From assembly GCA_003537495.1 (NCBI GenBank), contig DPSB01000609.1:1-9464 (forward strand): a stretch of DNA of 9,464 bases, read 5' to 3'. The position numbers and the translations under genes are program-made. Below are positions 1-7,065 of the stretch, one piece after another; the stretch's first letter is position 1; each line of letters opens with the position of its first letter. The DNA is from Cytophagales bacterium. Its GTDB lineage: Bacteria; Bacteroidota; Bacteroidia; Cytophagales; Cyclobacteriaceae. The notes under the pieces are model-generated. The model ran no database searches. It saw only the letters and a list, made by a program, of their open reading frames with translations, and was not told the DNA's origin.

Positions 1-963
1 AAAGTTAGCACGCGCGACTTTCACATGAAGTTTGCTGGCGGCCAGTTCAAACTCTGCTTGCCGGATGTCCGGACGATTACTAAGCAATTGCGATGGAACA
101 CCGGCTTGAATAGAGTCAATGCGAATGGTAAGAAATCCAGTTGAGTTACGGTTTATAGTTTGTGAAAAATTTCCCGTCAGGAAGTGAATCCGGTTTTCAA
201 TTTCCACGATGCGTTGCTTCACATCAAATTGAAGATTTTTGGTGTTGAGTAACTGCGCTTCAAAACGATTTACACCCAACTGCGTAACCCGGGCCGATTC
301 TTTTTGTTGCGTTACTACTTGCAATGCGCTGGATTGCAACTCAATGTTCCGGTTAATAATTTCCAGCAAGTTGTCCAACGCCATTAATTCGTAATAGGCA
401 TCGGCAATTTCAGCTATCAGGTTTGTAACCAGAAAGTTTTTTCCTTCCATGCTCGCCAGGTAATTCATGGTTGCTGCCTTGCGCGAGTTGCGTAATTTCT
501 TCCAGATGTCAACCTCCCAGGTGGCCGTTGCGCCTAACAAATAATCTTGCATCGGTTCCGGAAATCGGGTGCCAGGTTTAACTTCTAATTGTTCCTCAAC
601 TGCACCCATGGTGGTAAAGTTACCGGGCTTTTCTACTGCTGCTCCAGCGGCCAGGTTAACAAAGGGTAGGTATTCACCTTTTCGTGCGCGCACTTCGTTT
701 TTACTGATTTCAATTTCCTGTAAGAAAATATTTAGCTCCTGATTGTTTTTAAGAGCAGTGTCAATCAGTGCAACCAGATTCTTGTCATCGAAGTAGGTTT
801 GCCAGTTTAGTTTGGCAATGGTAACGGTGTCCTGTTTTTGGTTGAATTGCGCAGGTGTAAACTTGTTCTCTGTGCGCACAGTGTTTTTTAATGAATTACA
901 ACCCCACATCAGCGAAAGCATGAATGCGAGCCCGACTGCCTTAATTATTGAACTATTCTTCAT
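1..963 (-). CDS. Outer-membrane efflux lipoprotein, TolC/NodT family (3' end cut by window edge)
   Basis: This is the outer-membrane channel of the efflux operon, which would carry substrate from the periplasmic adaptor/pump complex across the outer membrane. I translated 321 codons from the ATG at 963 to the left edge with no stop. A signal peptide ends in a lipobox-like LMWGC, giving a lipidated Cys22. W54 and the stretch TYFDDKNLVALIDTALKNN (56-74) match the usual N-terminal pattern of the family, and RPDIRQAE (297-304) is the characteristic motif near the second half of the barrel/helical repeat. Family members are about 450-480 residues, so roughly the last third is missing. The start codon lies inside the end of the pump gene (11-base overlap), which implies translational coupling. 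The product class is confident; substrate and pairing specificity are not visible. Confidence 0.93.
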   Translation of the reverse strand, partial: MKNSSIIKAVGLAFMLSLMWGCNSLKNTVRTENKFTPAQFNQKQDTVTIAKLNWQTYFDDKNLVALIDTALKNNQELNIFLQEIEISKNEVRARKGEYLPFVNLAAGAAVEKPGNFTTMGAVEEQLEVKPGTRFPEPMQDYLLGATATWEVDIWKKLRNSRKAATMNYLASMEGKNFLVTNLIAEIADAYYELMALDNLLEIINRNIELQSSALQVVTQQKESARVTQLGVNRFEAQLLNTKNLQFDVKQRIVEIENRIHFLTGNFSQTINRNSTGFLTIRIDSIQAGVPSQLLSNRPDIRQAEFELAASKLHVKVARANF

Positions 964-3900
964 GTTGATTCTTTTTACGTCTGGCTACTTTAAGTAGTAA
1001 TTGTAGTTTCTGAATTTTTTTAAGCATAGTTGCTTGTGTGTGGTGCTCAATCATCTCTTCGGTAAAGGGTATTAAGTCCTCGTCTTTAATCAGACGTTTA
1101 CCTTCAGCAAGCTTGGCGAAGATGTAATAAAGTCCGGGCACGATGATAACTCCAAACAAAGTTCCCATCAACATACCACCCAATGCAGAAGCTCCGATGG
1201 TTCTGTTCCCCACGGCACCAGCACCGGTTGCTCTTACTAATGGAATCAAACCAGCAATAAACGCAAAGGACGTCATCAGGATAGGGCGGAAGCGAACCTT
1301 CGCACCTTCAATAGCGGCCAGTATAATGCTGGTTCCCTGATTTTGTTTTTGTACAGCAAACTCTACAATCAATACAGCATTTTTACCGAGTAAACCAACC
1401 AACATAATCAACCCGATTTGCGCATAGATGTCGTTAGCAAGCCCCATTATTTTCAGTAACAGAAACGCGCCAAAAATTCCGGCTGGCAACGATAACAATA
1501 CAGCAAAGGGAATGATAAAACTTTCGTATTGCGAGGCCAACACGAGGTACACAAAAATCAATACGATAATAAAAATGTACAACGCTTCATTACCCCGATT
1601 GGCTTCATCGTAGGATAAACCTTCCCACGCAATGTCGTAACCATTGGGTAATGTTTCTTGCGCTACTTCTTTAATCGCCTCAATAGCATCGCCAGTGGTA
1701 TAACCGGGTGCAGGCAGCCCGCGTATGGCCGATGATGTATAAAGGTTAAAGCGTGTGATCTCATTCGGGCCTTGTTTTTTTACCAGCGTTACAAACGAGG
1801 AGTAAGGTACCATTTCATCACGATCATTTTTTACAAACAGATTCAGCACATCGGAAGGTAGTCTGCGATATTCCGGTGCGGCCTGCGTATATACTTTAAA
1901 GAAAGTATTAAAACGTGTAAAGCCTTGTTCGTAGGTGCTACCAATCAAAATATTCAGGTTTTCCATGGCAGCTCCAATAGAAACACCTTTCTGCATGGCT
2001 TTTTCATTATCAATTACAATTTCATATTGCGGATAATTGGCGGCATAAAACGTGAATAGACCGGTAAGTTCTTTGCGCTTTCGCAACGCTTCCATAAACT
2101 CAGTATTGATCACATCAAACTCATGGTAGTCGATGGTGCTGTTCTTATCCAGCATCCGCAACGAAAAACCATCAGACGATCCGTAACCGGGAACAGCTGG
2201 AGGTTCAAAGTATTCTACAACGGCACCCAGGTTTTTGGTTTTTTCTTCCAGCTCTTCAATCACTTCTTTTACCGAATGTTTGCGATGCTCCCAATCTTTT
2301 AAGTTGATCAAACATGTACCGGCATTAGAACCACGACCTTCAGTTAAAATTTCATAACCGGCCAAAGATGTTACGGATTCAATGTCTTCAATCTCTTCGG
2401 CAATGGCTTGCAGTTGATGCGATACATCATTGGTACGTTCCAGCGTACTGCCGGGAGGTGTTTGAATGATAGCATAGATTTGTCCTTGATCTTCGTTGGG
2501 TATAAAACCCGAAGGTAGTTGTTGATTGACGCCCACAATTCCGAAGGCAAAAAGAGCCAGCAATCCAAACGTAACTAACCTGCGGTTAACAATTTTTTGA
2601 AGCAGGTTAGTGTACTTACCCGTAACTTTTTCAAACACACGGTTAAACCAATCAATAAAAACCTGCACCGGAGTTCGTTTCTTTCTGCCATGATGATTTT
2701 TCAGAATCATCGCACAAAGCACTGGTGTTAAGGTAAGCGCCACAATCCCAGAAAGGATAATTGAACTGGCCATGGTAATAGAAAACTGGCGATAAAAAAC
2801 TCCAACCGGACCAGTCATGAACGCAATAGGTACAAACACGGCCGTCATAATCAAGGTAATGGCAATTACAGCTCCGCTTATCTCGCCCAATACTTTTTTT
2901 ACTGCTGCAAACGAAGAAAGATTTTCTTCCTGCATCTTAGCATGCACGGCTTCCACCACCACAATGGCATCATCTACCACAATACCAATGGCAAGTACCA
3001 GCGCAAACAGTGTTATCAGGTTAATGGTTAAACCCAGCATTTGCATGAAGATGAACGCACCGATTAACGAAACCGGAACAGCAATGATGGGAATTAAGGT
3101 AGAACGCCAATCGCCCAGAAAGATAAACACCACCAGTGCTACGAGTATAAATGCTTCTGCCAAGGTGTGAATTACTTTGTCGATAGAGGCATTTACAAAC
3201 TTCGATACATCGTAGTTTATTTCGTAATCCATGCCGGGAGGAAAATCTTTTCGCAGCTCTTCCAGTTTCTCTTTTGTTTTGGCGATTACATCGCTGGCGT
3301 TTGTACCAAAGTTTTGTTTCAATACAATAGAGGCAGAAGCGTACCCATCTTTATTCGAGTAGATATCAAAAAACTCGCTGCCTAATTCTACTTCGGCAAT
3401 ATCTTTCAGTTTCAGAATCTCACCTTCAGCATTCGCGCGGATAATGATGTTCTCATACTCTTCCGGTTTATTGAAGCGTCCTTTGTAGCTGAGCGTAAAC
3501 TCAAGAGATTGCGCAGTTTTACCAGACGCCTGGCCTAATCTTCCTGGCCGCCCGATAAGACTTTGATCTTGCATTGCCTCCATCACTTCTTCGGTAGCTA
3601 CATTATAGGCCCGCATGCGATCGGGCTTTAGCCAGATGCGCATGGCAAAGGTGCGGCTACCCAGAATTTGGGCACGCCCCATTCCTTTAATGCGTTGTAG
3701 TTCAGGTATAATGTGTACGTTGGAATAGTTGTATAAAAACTTTTCGTCTGCGTTTTTATCCGTACTGAAAAGATTTACATACATCAGCATACTTGGTTGG
3801 ATAGGCGTGATGATGATCCCTTCACGCTGTACCAATGGCGGCAGGTTATTCATAATCGCATCCACACGTGTTTTTACATTTACAACTGCTGCGTTTGGAT

Positions 3901-4195
3901 CGGTACCCGGCTCAAAAATTATTTGCACTGTAGCTTCACCGGCACTGGTTGCATCGGAGGTAAGGTAAAGCATACCCTGCACACCATTAATGGCACGTTC
4001 GAGAGGAATCAAAGTTGATTCAACTAAAATTTGAGCACTGGCACCGGGGTAGGCGATAAAGATATTGACACGCGGAGGTGCAATATCCGGGAACTGTGAT
4101 ATTGGTCTTGTCTTGATGGCGAGTATGCCCAGAAAAACGATCGCCAGCGAAATAGAAATAGCAAGAACCGGGCGTTGAATGAATTTACTAAACAT
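953..4195 (-). CDS. RND efflux transporter, HAE-1 (AcrB/MexB-like) family
   Basis: This is the inner-membrane proton/drug antiporter of the tripartite pump. The 1080 residues hold the complete RND plan: TM1 (about 9-27), a first large periplasmic porter domain (30-335), TM2-6 (about 340-500), TM7 (about 540-558), a second periplasmic domain (560-865) and TM8-12 (about 870-1028). The proton-relay residues line up with AcrB: D408 and D409 in IGIVVDDAIVVVE, K938 in GLLGKNAVLIVEFA, R968 and T975 in VRFRPILMTS. NEDQGQ (567-572) and PPGSTLERT (580-588) are also classic. No CzcA/CusA-type heavy-metal signature is apparent, so a multidrug or amphiphile role is favoured; this is inference. The C-terminal tail (about 1030-1080) is longer than that of AcrB and ends very basic. 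The gene starts 18 bases after the adaptor gene and overlaps the outer-membrane gene. Confidence 0.97.
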   Translation of the reverse strand: MFSKFIQRPVLAISISLAIVFLGILAIKTRPISQFPDIAPPRVNIFIAYPGASAQILVESTLIPLERAINGVQGMLYLTSDATSAGEATVQIIFEPGTDPNAAVVNVKTRVDAIMNNLPPLVQREGIIITPIQPSMLMYVNLFSTDKNADEKFLYNYSNVHIIPELQRIKGMGRAQILGSRTFAMRIWLKPDRMRAYNVATEEVMEAMQDQSLIGRPGRLGQASGKTAQSLEFTLSYKGRFNKPEEYENIIIRANAEGEILKLKDIAEVELGSEFFDIYSNKDGYASASIVLKQNFGTNASDVIAKTKEKLEELRKDFPPGMDYEINYDVSKFVNASIDKVIHTLAEAFILVALVVFIFLGDWRSTLIPIIAVPVSLIGAFIFMQMLGLTINLITLFALVLAIGIVVDDAIVVVEAVHAKMQEENLSSFAAVKKVLGEISGAVIAITLIMTAVFVPIAFMTGPVGVFYRQFSITMASSIILSGIVALTLTPVLCAMILKNHHGRKKRTPVQVFIDWFNRVFEKVTGKYTNLLQKIVNRRLVTFGLLALFAFGIVGVNQQLPSGFIPNEDQGQIYAIIQTPPGSTLERTNDVSHQLQAIAEEIEDIESVTSLAGYEILTEGRGSNAGTCLINLKDWEHRKHSVKEVIEELEEKTKNLGAVVEYFEPPAVPGYGSSDGFSLRMLDKNSTIDYHEFDVINTEFMEALRKRKELTGLFTFYAANYPQYEIVIDNEKAMQKGVSIGAAMENLNILIGSTYEQGFTRFNTFFKVYTQAAPEYRRLPSDVLNLFVKNDRDEMVPYSSFVTLVKKQGPNEITRFNLYTSSAIRGLPAPGYTTGDAIEAIKEVAQETLPNGYDIAWEGLSYDEANRGNEALYIFIIVLIFVYLVLASQYESFIIPFAVLLSLPAGIFGAFLLLKIMGLANDIYAQIGLIMLVGLLGKNAVLIVEFAVQKQNQGTSIILAAIEGAKVRFRPILMTSFAFIAGLIPLVRATGAGAVGNRTIGASALGGMLMGTLFGVIIVPGLYYIFAKLAEGKRLIKDEDLIPFTEEMIEHHTQATMLKKIQKLQLLLKVARRKKNQHEE

Positions 4196-4213
4196 GTTAT
4201 AAGTGGTTTAGGG

Positions 4214-5299
4214 TTATTCAGCCCGCAGGTTCTGCATTTCTTTAAGAATGGTGTAGAATGGTTTTTGTTTGATGTTTATCTTATCTCCATTCTTAACCTT
4301 TCTTATTCCTTCTACCAGAATTTTATCGGCAGGATTAATGCCTGCCGATACGATGTACATGTGCGGCATTTCATTTTGAATCTTAATCTCTTTCGCCATC
4401 ACGGTGTTATCGTCCTTCACCACAAACACAAATTTTTTGTCCAGCACTTCATACGTAGCCGATTGCGGTATCAGCACCGCATTTTTTATTGGTGTGTACA
4501 TAAAAATGTTACCGGTTTCGCCATGGCGCAGCAGGCGCGTGGGGTTGTTGAAAGTTGCCCGGAAGGCGATGTTACCGGTTTCGTTGTTAAAATCGGCTTC
4601 AATAGTTTCAATTATGCCATCCTGTTCAAACAGTTGGTTGTTGGCCATTTGCAGGCGAACGTGTGCAGCCGTTTCGCTACTTCGTAGCGTGGTGTAGTTA
4701 ATATACTCCGCCTCGGGCACATTAAAGTAAACCCACATCTTGTTGTTGTCGGATAGGGTGGTGAGCAACTCACCTTCATCTAACAAACTACCCATGCGTA
4801 CATCGTTAAAGCGACCTACTATACCATCGAAGGGCGCGCGGATTTCCGTAAAGCTTAAGTGTGCTTTGGCTAATTGAAAGTCGGCTTGTGCTTTTTCCAA
4901 TTTTGCTTTTGCCAACGCCAATTCGTTTTTCGAAACGATGTTACTATCGGCAAGCGCTTTGGTGTTCAGGTATTCAATTTCGGCAAAGCTTACTTCGGCA
5001 TGTGCTTTTTGGGCTTCGGCCTGGTAAACCACAGGCAAAATCTGAAATAGTAATTGACCTTTTTTTACCAGTTTACCTTCATCTACAAATATGTGTTGCA
5101 GATAACCTTTCTCCAATGCCCGAAGCTCAATGTGTTGGATAGAGCGAATCTGACACACGTAGCTTTGATGGAGCACGGTATCGGTTTGTATGGCATTAGT
5201 AACGGTAAATACGGTTTCTTCGTGCAGGTGCGATTCTTTATGTCCGCAGGCGCTAAAAAGTAAAACCGCCAGGCCGGAGATTATGATTATGTTTTTCAT
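4214..5299 (-). CDS. RND efflux periplasmic adaptor lipoprotein (AcrA/MexA-like membrane fusion protein)
   Basis: This is the adaptor that links the RND pump to the outer-membrane channel. At 361 residues it is of normal length for the family. The signal peptide ends in LLFSAC, predicting lipidation at Cys18. Domains in order: first half of the lipoyl domain (about 59-88, with EKGYLQHIFVDEGKLVKKG), a charged alpha-helical hairpin (about 92-148), second lipoyl half (about 149-184, with IRAPFDGIVG), a beta-barrel (about 187-270, with the turn LLRHGETGNIFM) and the membrane-proximal domain (about 272-345, VLIPQSATYE onwards). The mature N-terminus carries three histidines (H20, H24, H26) beside Cys18; this is too little to argue for metal binding. 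An AAGGA directly abuts the ATG, too close to act as a normal Shine-Dalgarno sequence. It is the first of the three efflux genes. Confidence 0.96.
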   Translation of the reverse strand: MKNIIIISGLAVLLFSACGHKESHLHEETVFTVTNAIQTDTVLHQSYVCQIRSIQHIELRALEKGYLQHIFVDEGKLVKKGQLLFQILPVVYQAEAQKAHAEVSFAEIEYLNTKALADSNIVSKNELALAKAKLEKAQADFQLAKAHLSFTEIRAPFDGIVGRFNDVRMGSLLDEGELLTTLSDNNKMWVYFNVPEAEYINYTTLRSSETAAHVRLQMANNQLFEQDGIIETIEADFNNETGNIAFRATFNNPTRLLRHGETGNIFMYTPIKNAVLIPQSATYEVLDKKFVFVVKDDNTVMAKEIKIQNEMPHMYIVSAGINPADKILVEGIRKVKNGDKINIKQKPFYTILKEMQNLRAE

Positions 5300-5320
5300 T
5301 CCTTAACAGAACTAACTGAA

Positions 5321-5362
5321 TTAAAAATTTTGAAAAAAGATAGCCTGCTGAACCAACAGCAG
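5321..5362 (-). terminator. Candidate intrinsic terminator or attenuator upstream of the efflux operon
   Basis: On the minus strand a 6-bp perfect stem (CTGCTG at 5362-5357 and CAGCAG at 5350-5345, loop TTGGTT) is followed a few bases later by TCTTTTTTC and a further A/T-rich run to 5321. It lies after the stop of the small exported protein (5398) and before the adaptor start (5299). It could end transcription of the small gene or attenuate read-through into the efflux genes. The stem is short and there is a 4-base gap before the T-run, so this is moderate evidence only. Confidence 0.5.
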
Positions 5363-5397
5363 ATGCCAGAGCACGCGAGCGCGGGCTTAACAAAATT

Positions 5398-5805
5398 TTA
5401 AATCAGAAACGACTTCCAGGAATGATGGAGAATGTAAAGTGCATTGGTGCCGGCAATGCGAAGGAGTGCGCGGCCTGAGCAGGCCGATACTTTAACCCAG
5501 GTGGAGTTAAATTCATAGAGCAAACCAAAGGCAGCTTCACCGTTATCTTTTTGGGTGGTGTCTTCCTCTTCGGCTCTTATTTCTGTTTCGGCTTGCGGTT
5601 CAGCATTTCTATTTTGAGCCGGAACGTAAGGCTTAAGATTATTATGGCTGCCATCGGCTTCAACTTCAACTTTTAATTTGACGAGGCTTTCAGACCCCGA
5701 TGAGTCTAGAATATTAGCCGATGCCGGAAAACCCCAAAGCAAAGCCACGAGCAACACAAAACCTGTGAATGCTTTTTGGTGAGTCAACTGCTTCAGAAAT
5801 TTCAT
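5398..5805 (-). CDS. Small exported protein of unknown function upstream of the efflux operon
   Basis: I do not recognise this 135-residue protein. Residues 1-30 form a convincing Sec signal peptide: a basic start (K2, K5, K11), a hydrophobic core (about 13-26) and ASA before a likely cleavage at residue 30/31. The mature part begins with a polar beta-like stretch, continues with an acidic low-complexity linker rich in Glu, Asp and Gln (about 67-91), and ends in a more hydrophobic, Trp- and His-containing stretch (about 93-135) with the motif NALYILHHSWKSFL. That tail could be an amphipathic or membrane-associated segment. It has the same orientation as the efflux genes and sits 98 bases upstream of the adaptor, but a terminator-like hairpin lies between. 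No clear Shine-Dalgarno precedes ATG 5805. The signal peptide supports a real gene; a role linked to the pump is only guilt by position. Confidence 0.65.
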   Translation of the reverse strand: MKFLKQLTHQKAFTGFVLLVALLWGFPASANILDSSGSESLVKLKVEVEADGSHNNLKPYVPAQNRNAEPQAETEIRAEEEDTTQKDNGEAAFGLLYEFNSTWVKVSACSGRALLRIAGTNALYILHHSWKSFLI

Positions 5806-5849
5806 GGATTTAACCGGGGGCTGATGCGGACTTGCGGTATGGTATTAAT

Positions 5850-5868
5850 CAAATCTAATGCAAACTTA
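5850..5868 (-). promoter_or_regulatory. Candidate Bacteroidota-type -7 promoter boxes for the small exported protein
   Basis: Two minus-strand matches to the Bacteroidota -7 consensus TAnnTTTG lie close together: TAAGTTTG at 5868-5861 and TAGATTTG at 5857-5850. They are about 45-60 bases upstream of ATG 5805, a sensible leader length. I found no convincing TTTG -33 element at the expected spacing for either box, so which one (if either) is used is undecided. Confidence 0.35.
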
Positions 5869-5947
5869 CGATAAGTGCCTGAATTAGTTGCTTTAGCAGA
5901 GGTAATTATGTTTTAACCCTCAACTAAACCGGTTGCGGACAACACGG

Positions 5948-5968
5948 TGGGTAAGCCCAACGGTAGTT
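5948..5968. other. Post-cupin spacer: small hairpin plus CGGTAGTT motif
   Basis: In the 183-base spacer between the cupin and the small exported protein, a 4-bp stem (TGGG 5948-5951, CCCA 5956-5959) adjoins CGGTAGTT (5961-5968). The same 8-mer recurs at 8085-8092 at the edge of the structured element. Both copies lie 16-21 bases beyond the stop of a minus-strand gene. There is no T-run that would make the hairpin a terminator. An 8-base match can be chance. Confidence 0.25.
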
Positions 5969-5988
5969 AGGTATAAAAATCTCTGACT

Positions 5989-6399
5989 TTACCCTTTATT
6001 ATCTTCAAACCACTTTACAATAGCAGGCATGTTTCGTTCAAACCCACCGGGGATGAAAAAATTAAGCACACCCGTTTTTTTGTCGCTTTGGTTTTTAAAA
6101 TCGTGGATTGTTTTAGCGGGAATTCTAAGAAAGGTTCCCTTGTTAGCCTCAATCCATTTTTCGCCCACCAGAAACGTGGTTGTGCCCTCCAGTACATAAA
6201 ACACTTCATCATTTTCTTCGTGCGAATGTGCACCCGGCCCGCTCGAATCAGGTTCTAACCACCATTCTGAAACGCTATACTTTTCGTTGGTCTCGTTTTC
6301 GTCTGCTTTGAATATGGCAGTCATTGACCCACAATTGTAAACCCTTCCTTTTCCTGATTGCAGGATAAGAGCGTCAGTATGATTGTTCTTATGTTTCAT
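5989..6399 (-). CDS. Cupin domain-containing protein
   Basis: A 136-residue single-domain cupin (Cupin_2 type), probably cytoplasmic since no signal peptide is visible. Both conserved cupin motifs are present. Motif 1 contains GAHSHEENDEVFYVLEG with metal-ligand candidates H58, H60 and E65. Motif 2 runs from G88 through P94 to H99 and N103 (TFLRIPAKTIHDFKN). The usual four-ligand set (three His and one Glu) is therefore intact, suggesting a bound divalent metal. Small cupins of this kind range from dioxygenases and isomerases to sugar or ligand sensors, so no reaction can be assigned. It starts at ATG 6399 without a Shine-Dalgarno sequence. A perfect inverted repeat sits about 41 bases upstream. 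It is separated from its neighbours by 96 and 183 bases and is probably transcribed alone. Confidence 0.9.
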   Translation of the reverse strand: MKHKNNHTDALILQSGKGRVYNCGSMTAIFKADENETNEKYSVSEWWLEPDSSGPGAHSHEENDEVFYVLEGTTTFLVGEKWIEANKGTFLRIPAKTIHDFKNQSDKKTGVLNFFIPGGFERNMPAIVKWFEDNKG

Positions 6400-6439
6400 C
6401 AGTTGAATTGTGAAATTAGATTAAAGTAAAATTAACAAT

Positions 6440-6473
6440 AACGTCAAGTAAAACATAAAGTCCACTTGACGTT
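6440..6473. repeat. Perfect 10-bp inverted repeat between VOC lipoprotein and cupin genes
   Basis: AACGTCAAGT (6440-6449) is mirrored exactly by ACTTGACGTT (6464-6473) around a 14-base loop. Read on the plus strand it is followed by TTTTT (6472-6476), the form of an intrinsic terminator, but no plus-strand gene leads into it. Read on the minus strand, the direction of all genes here, it follows the VOC stop (6496) and is followed by ATTGTTAATTTTA, a weaker T-run. It may act as a terminator for the VOC gene, as an operator in front of the cupin (start at 6399), or as both. Confidence 0.6.
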
Positions 6474-6495
6474 TTTGCCATTCGTTTTATGTATT

Positions 6496-6999
6496 TTAAT
6501 TTGGTGAATGAAGTCCAATCTTATTTCCCTCTGTATCTATAAAGATTGCGAAGTAGCCACTTTCATCAGCGTGTTGTGTTTTTGGGACAACAATTTTACC
6601 GCCATTAGCCTCTACCTTATCAAGAATTAATTGAAGGTTTTCTCCTCCATTCAAATAAATAGTCACACCATCGGCAGAGGGTTTGTAACCTTCAGCTTTA
6701 GTAATGACTGCCGTAACAGCTTGATTTTCGTAAGGGAAAATCCCCATCTGCATTTCGGGCATTTCCATTAATTCAATTTTAATATCTAAAATTGCTTGGT
6801 AAAAATTTACCGCTCTTGAAATGTCCGTTGCAGGAATTTCAAACAAGGAAATATAACTATTCATTTTTTTCTCATTTAAATTGGTTAATGTATCATTAGT
6901 TGTGGTTTCTGGGTTTTTACTTTTGGAATTAATCTCTTTACAGGAAGCGAGAAAAAATCCAAGTAATGCTATTGCGATGCTAATTCTTTTTAGTGCCAT
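6496..6999 (-). CDS. VOC (glyoxalase/bleomycin-resistance-like) domain protein with lipoprotein signal
   Basis: A 167-residue protein. Residues 1-20 look like a lipoprotein signal ending in FLASC (Cys20), then a Ser/Asn/Thr-rich spacer (21-45), then one VOC domain (about 48-166) with the hallmarks LFEIPATDISRAVNFYQAIL near its start and FIDTEGNKIGLHSP at its end. Most relatives are cytoplasmic and begin at the residue equivalent to M46, so the anchored form is unusual; M46 is a possible alternative start. The positions where metal-dependent glyoxalases have His (early strand) and Glu (last strand) appear to be Leu/Phe and Gly, so classical metal catalysis is doubtful. The gene follows the AraC regulator by 66 bases in the same direction and is its likely target or partner. 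Base composition is AT-rich, like the regulator's. Confidence 0.88.
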   Translation of the reverse strand: MALKRISIAIALLGFFLASCKEINSKSKNPETTTNDTLTNLNEKKMNSYISLFEIPATDISRAVNFYQAILDIKIELMEMPEMQMGIFPYENQAVTAVITKAEGYKPSADGVTIYLNGGENLQLILDKVEANGGKIVVPKTQHADESGYFAIFIDTEGNKIGLHSPN

Positions 7000-7065
7000 A
7001 TTTTGTTTTTGGCAAAAAAACTCCGCCTCCTAATGATAGAATAGTAAAAATGCGACAATGAAAGT

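Noticed and set aside
4175..4687. 170-codon plus-strand open frame opposite the adaptor gene, and similar plus-strand frames over the pump gene
   Set aside because: They lie antisense to strongly conserved genes, lack any recognisable motif and have low-quality composition; they are shadows of the real minus-strand frames.
6015..6233. Minus-strand 72-codon frame inside the cupin gene
   Set aside because: It is a shifted frame of the cupin, which has both conserved motifs in the chosen frame.
7021..7030. GGAGGCGGAG on the minus strand as the Shine-Dalgarno of the VOC lipoprotein gene
   Set aside because: It is about 21 bases from the ATG at 6999, too far for a normal ribosome binding site. 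The T-run after it has no stem either, so it is not a terminator.
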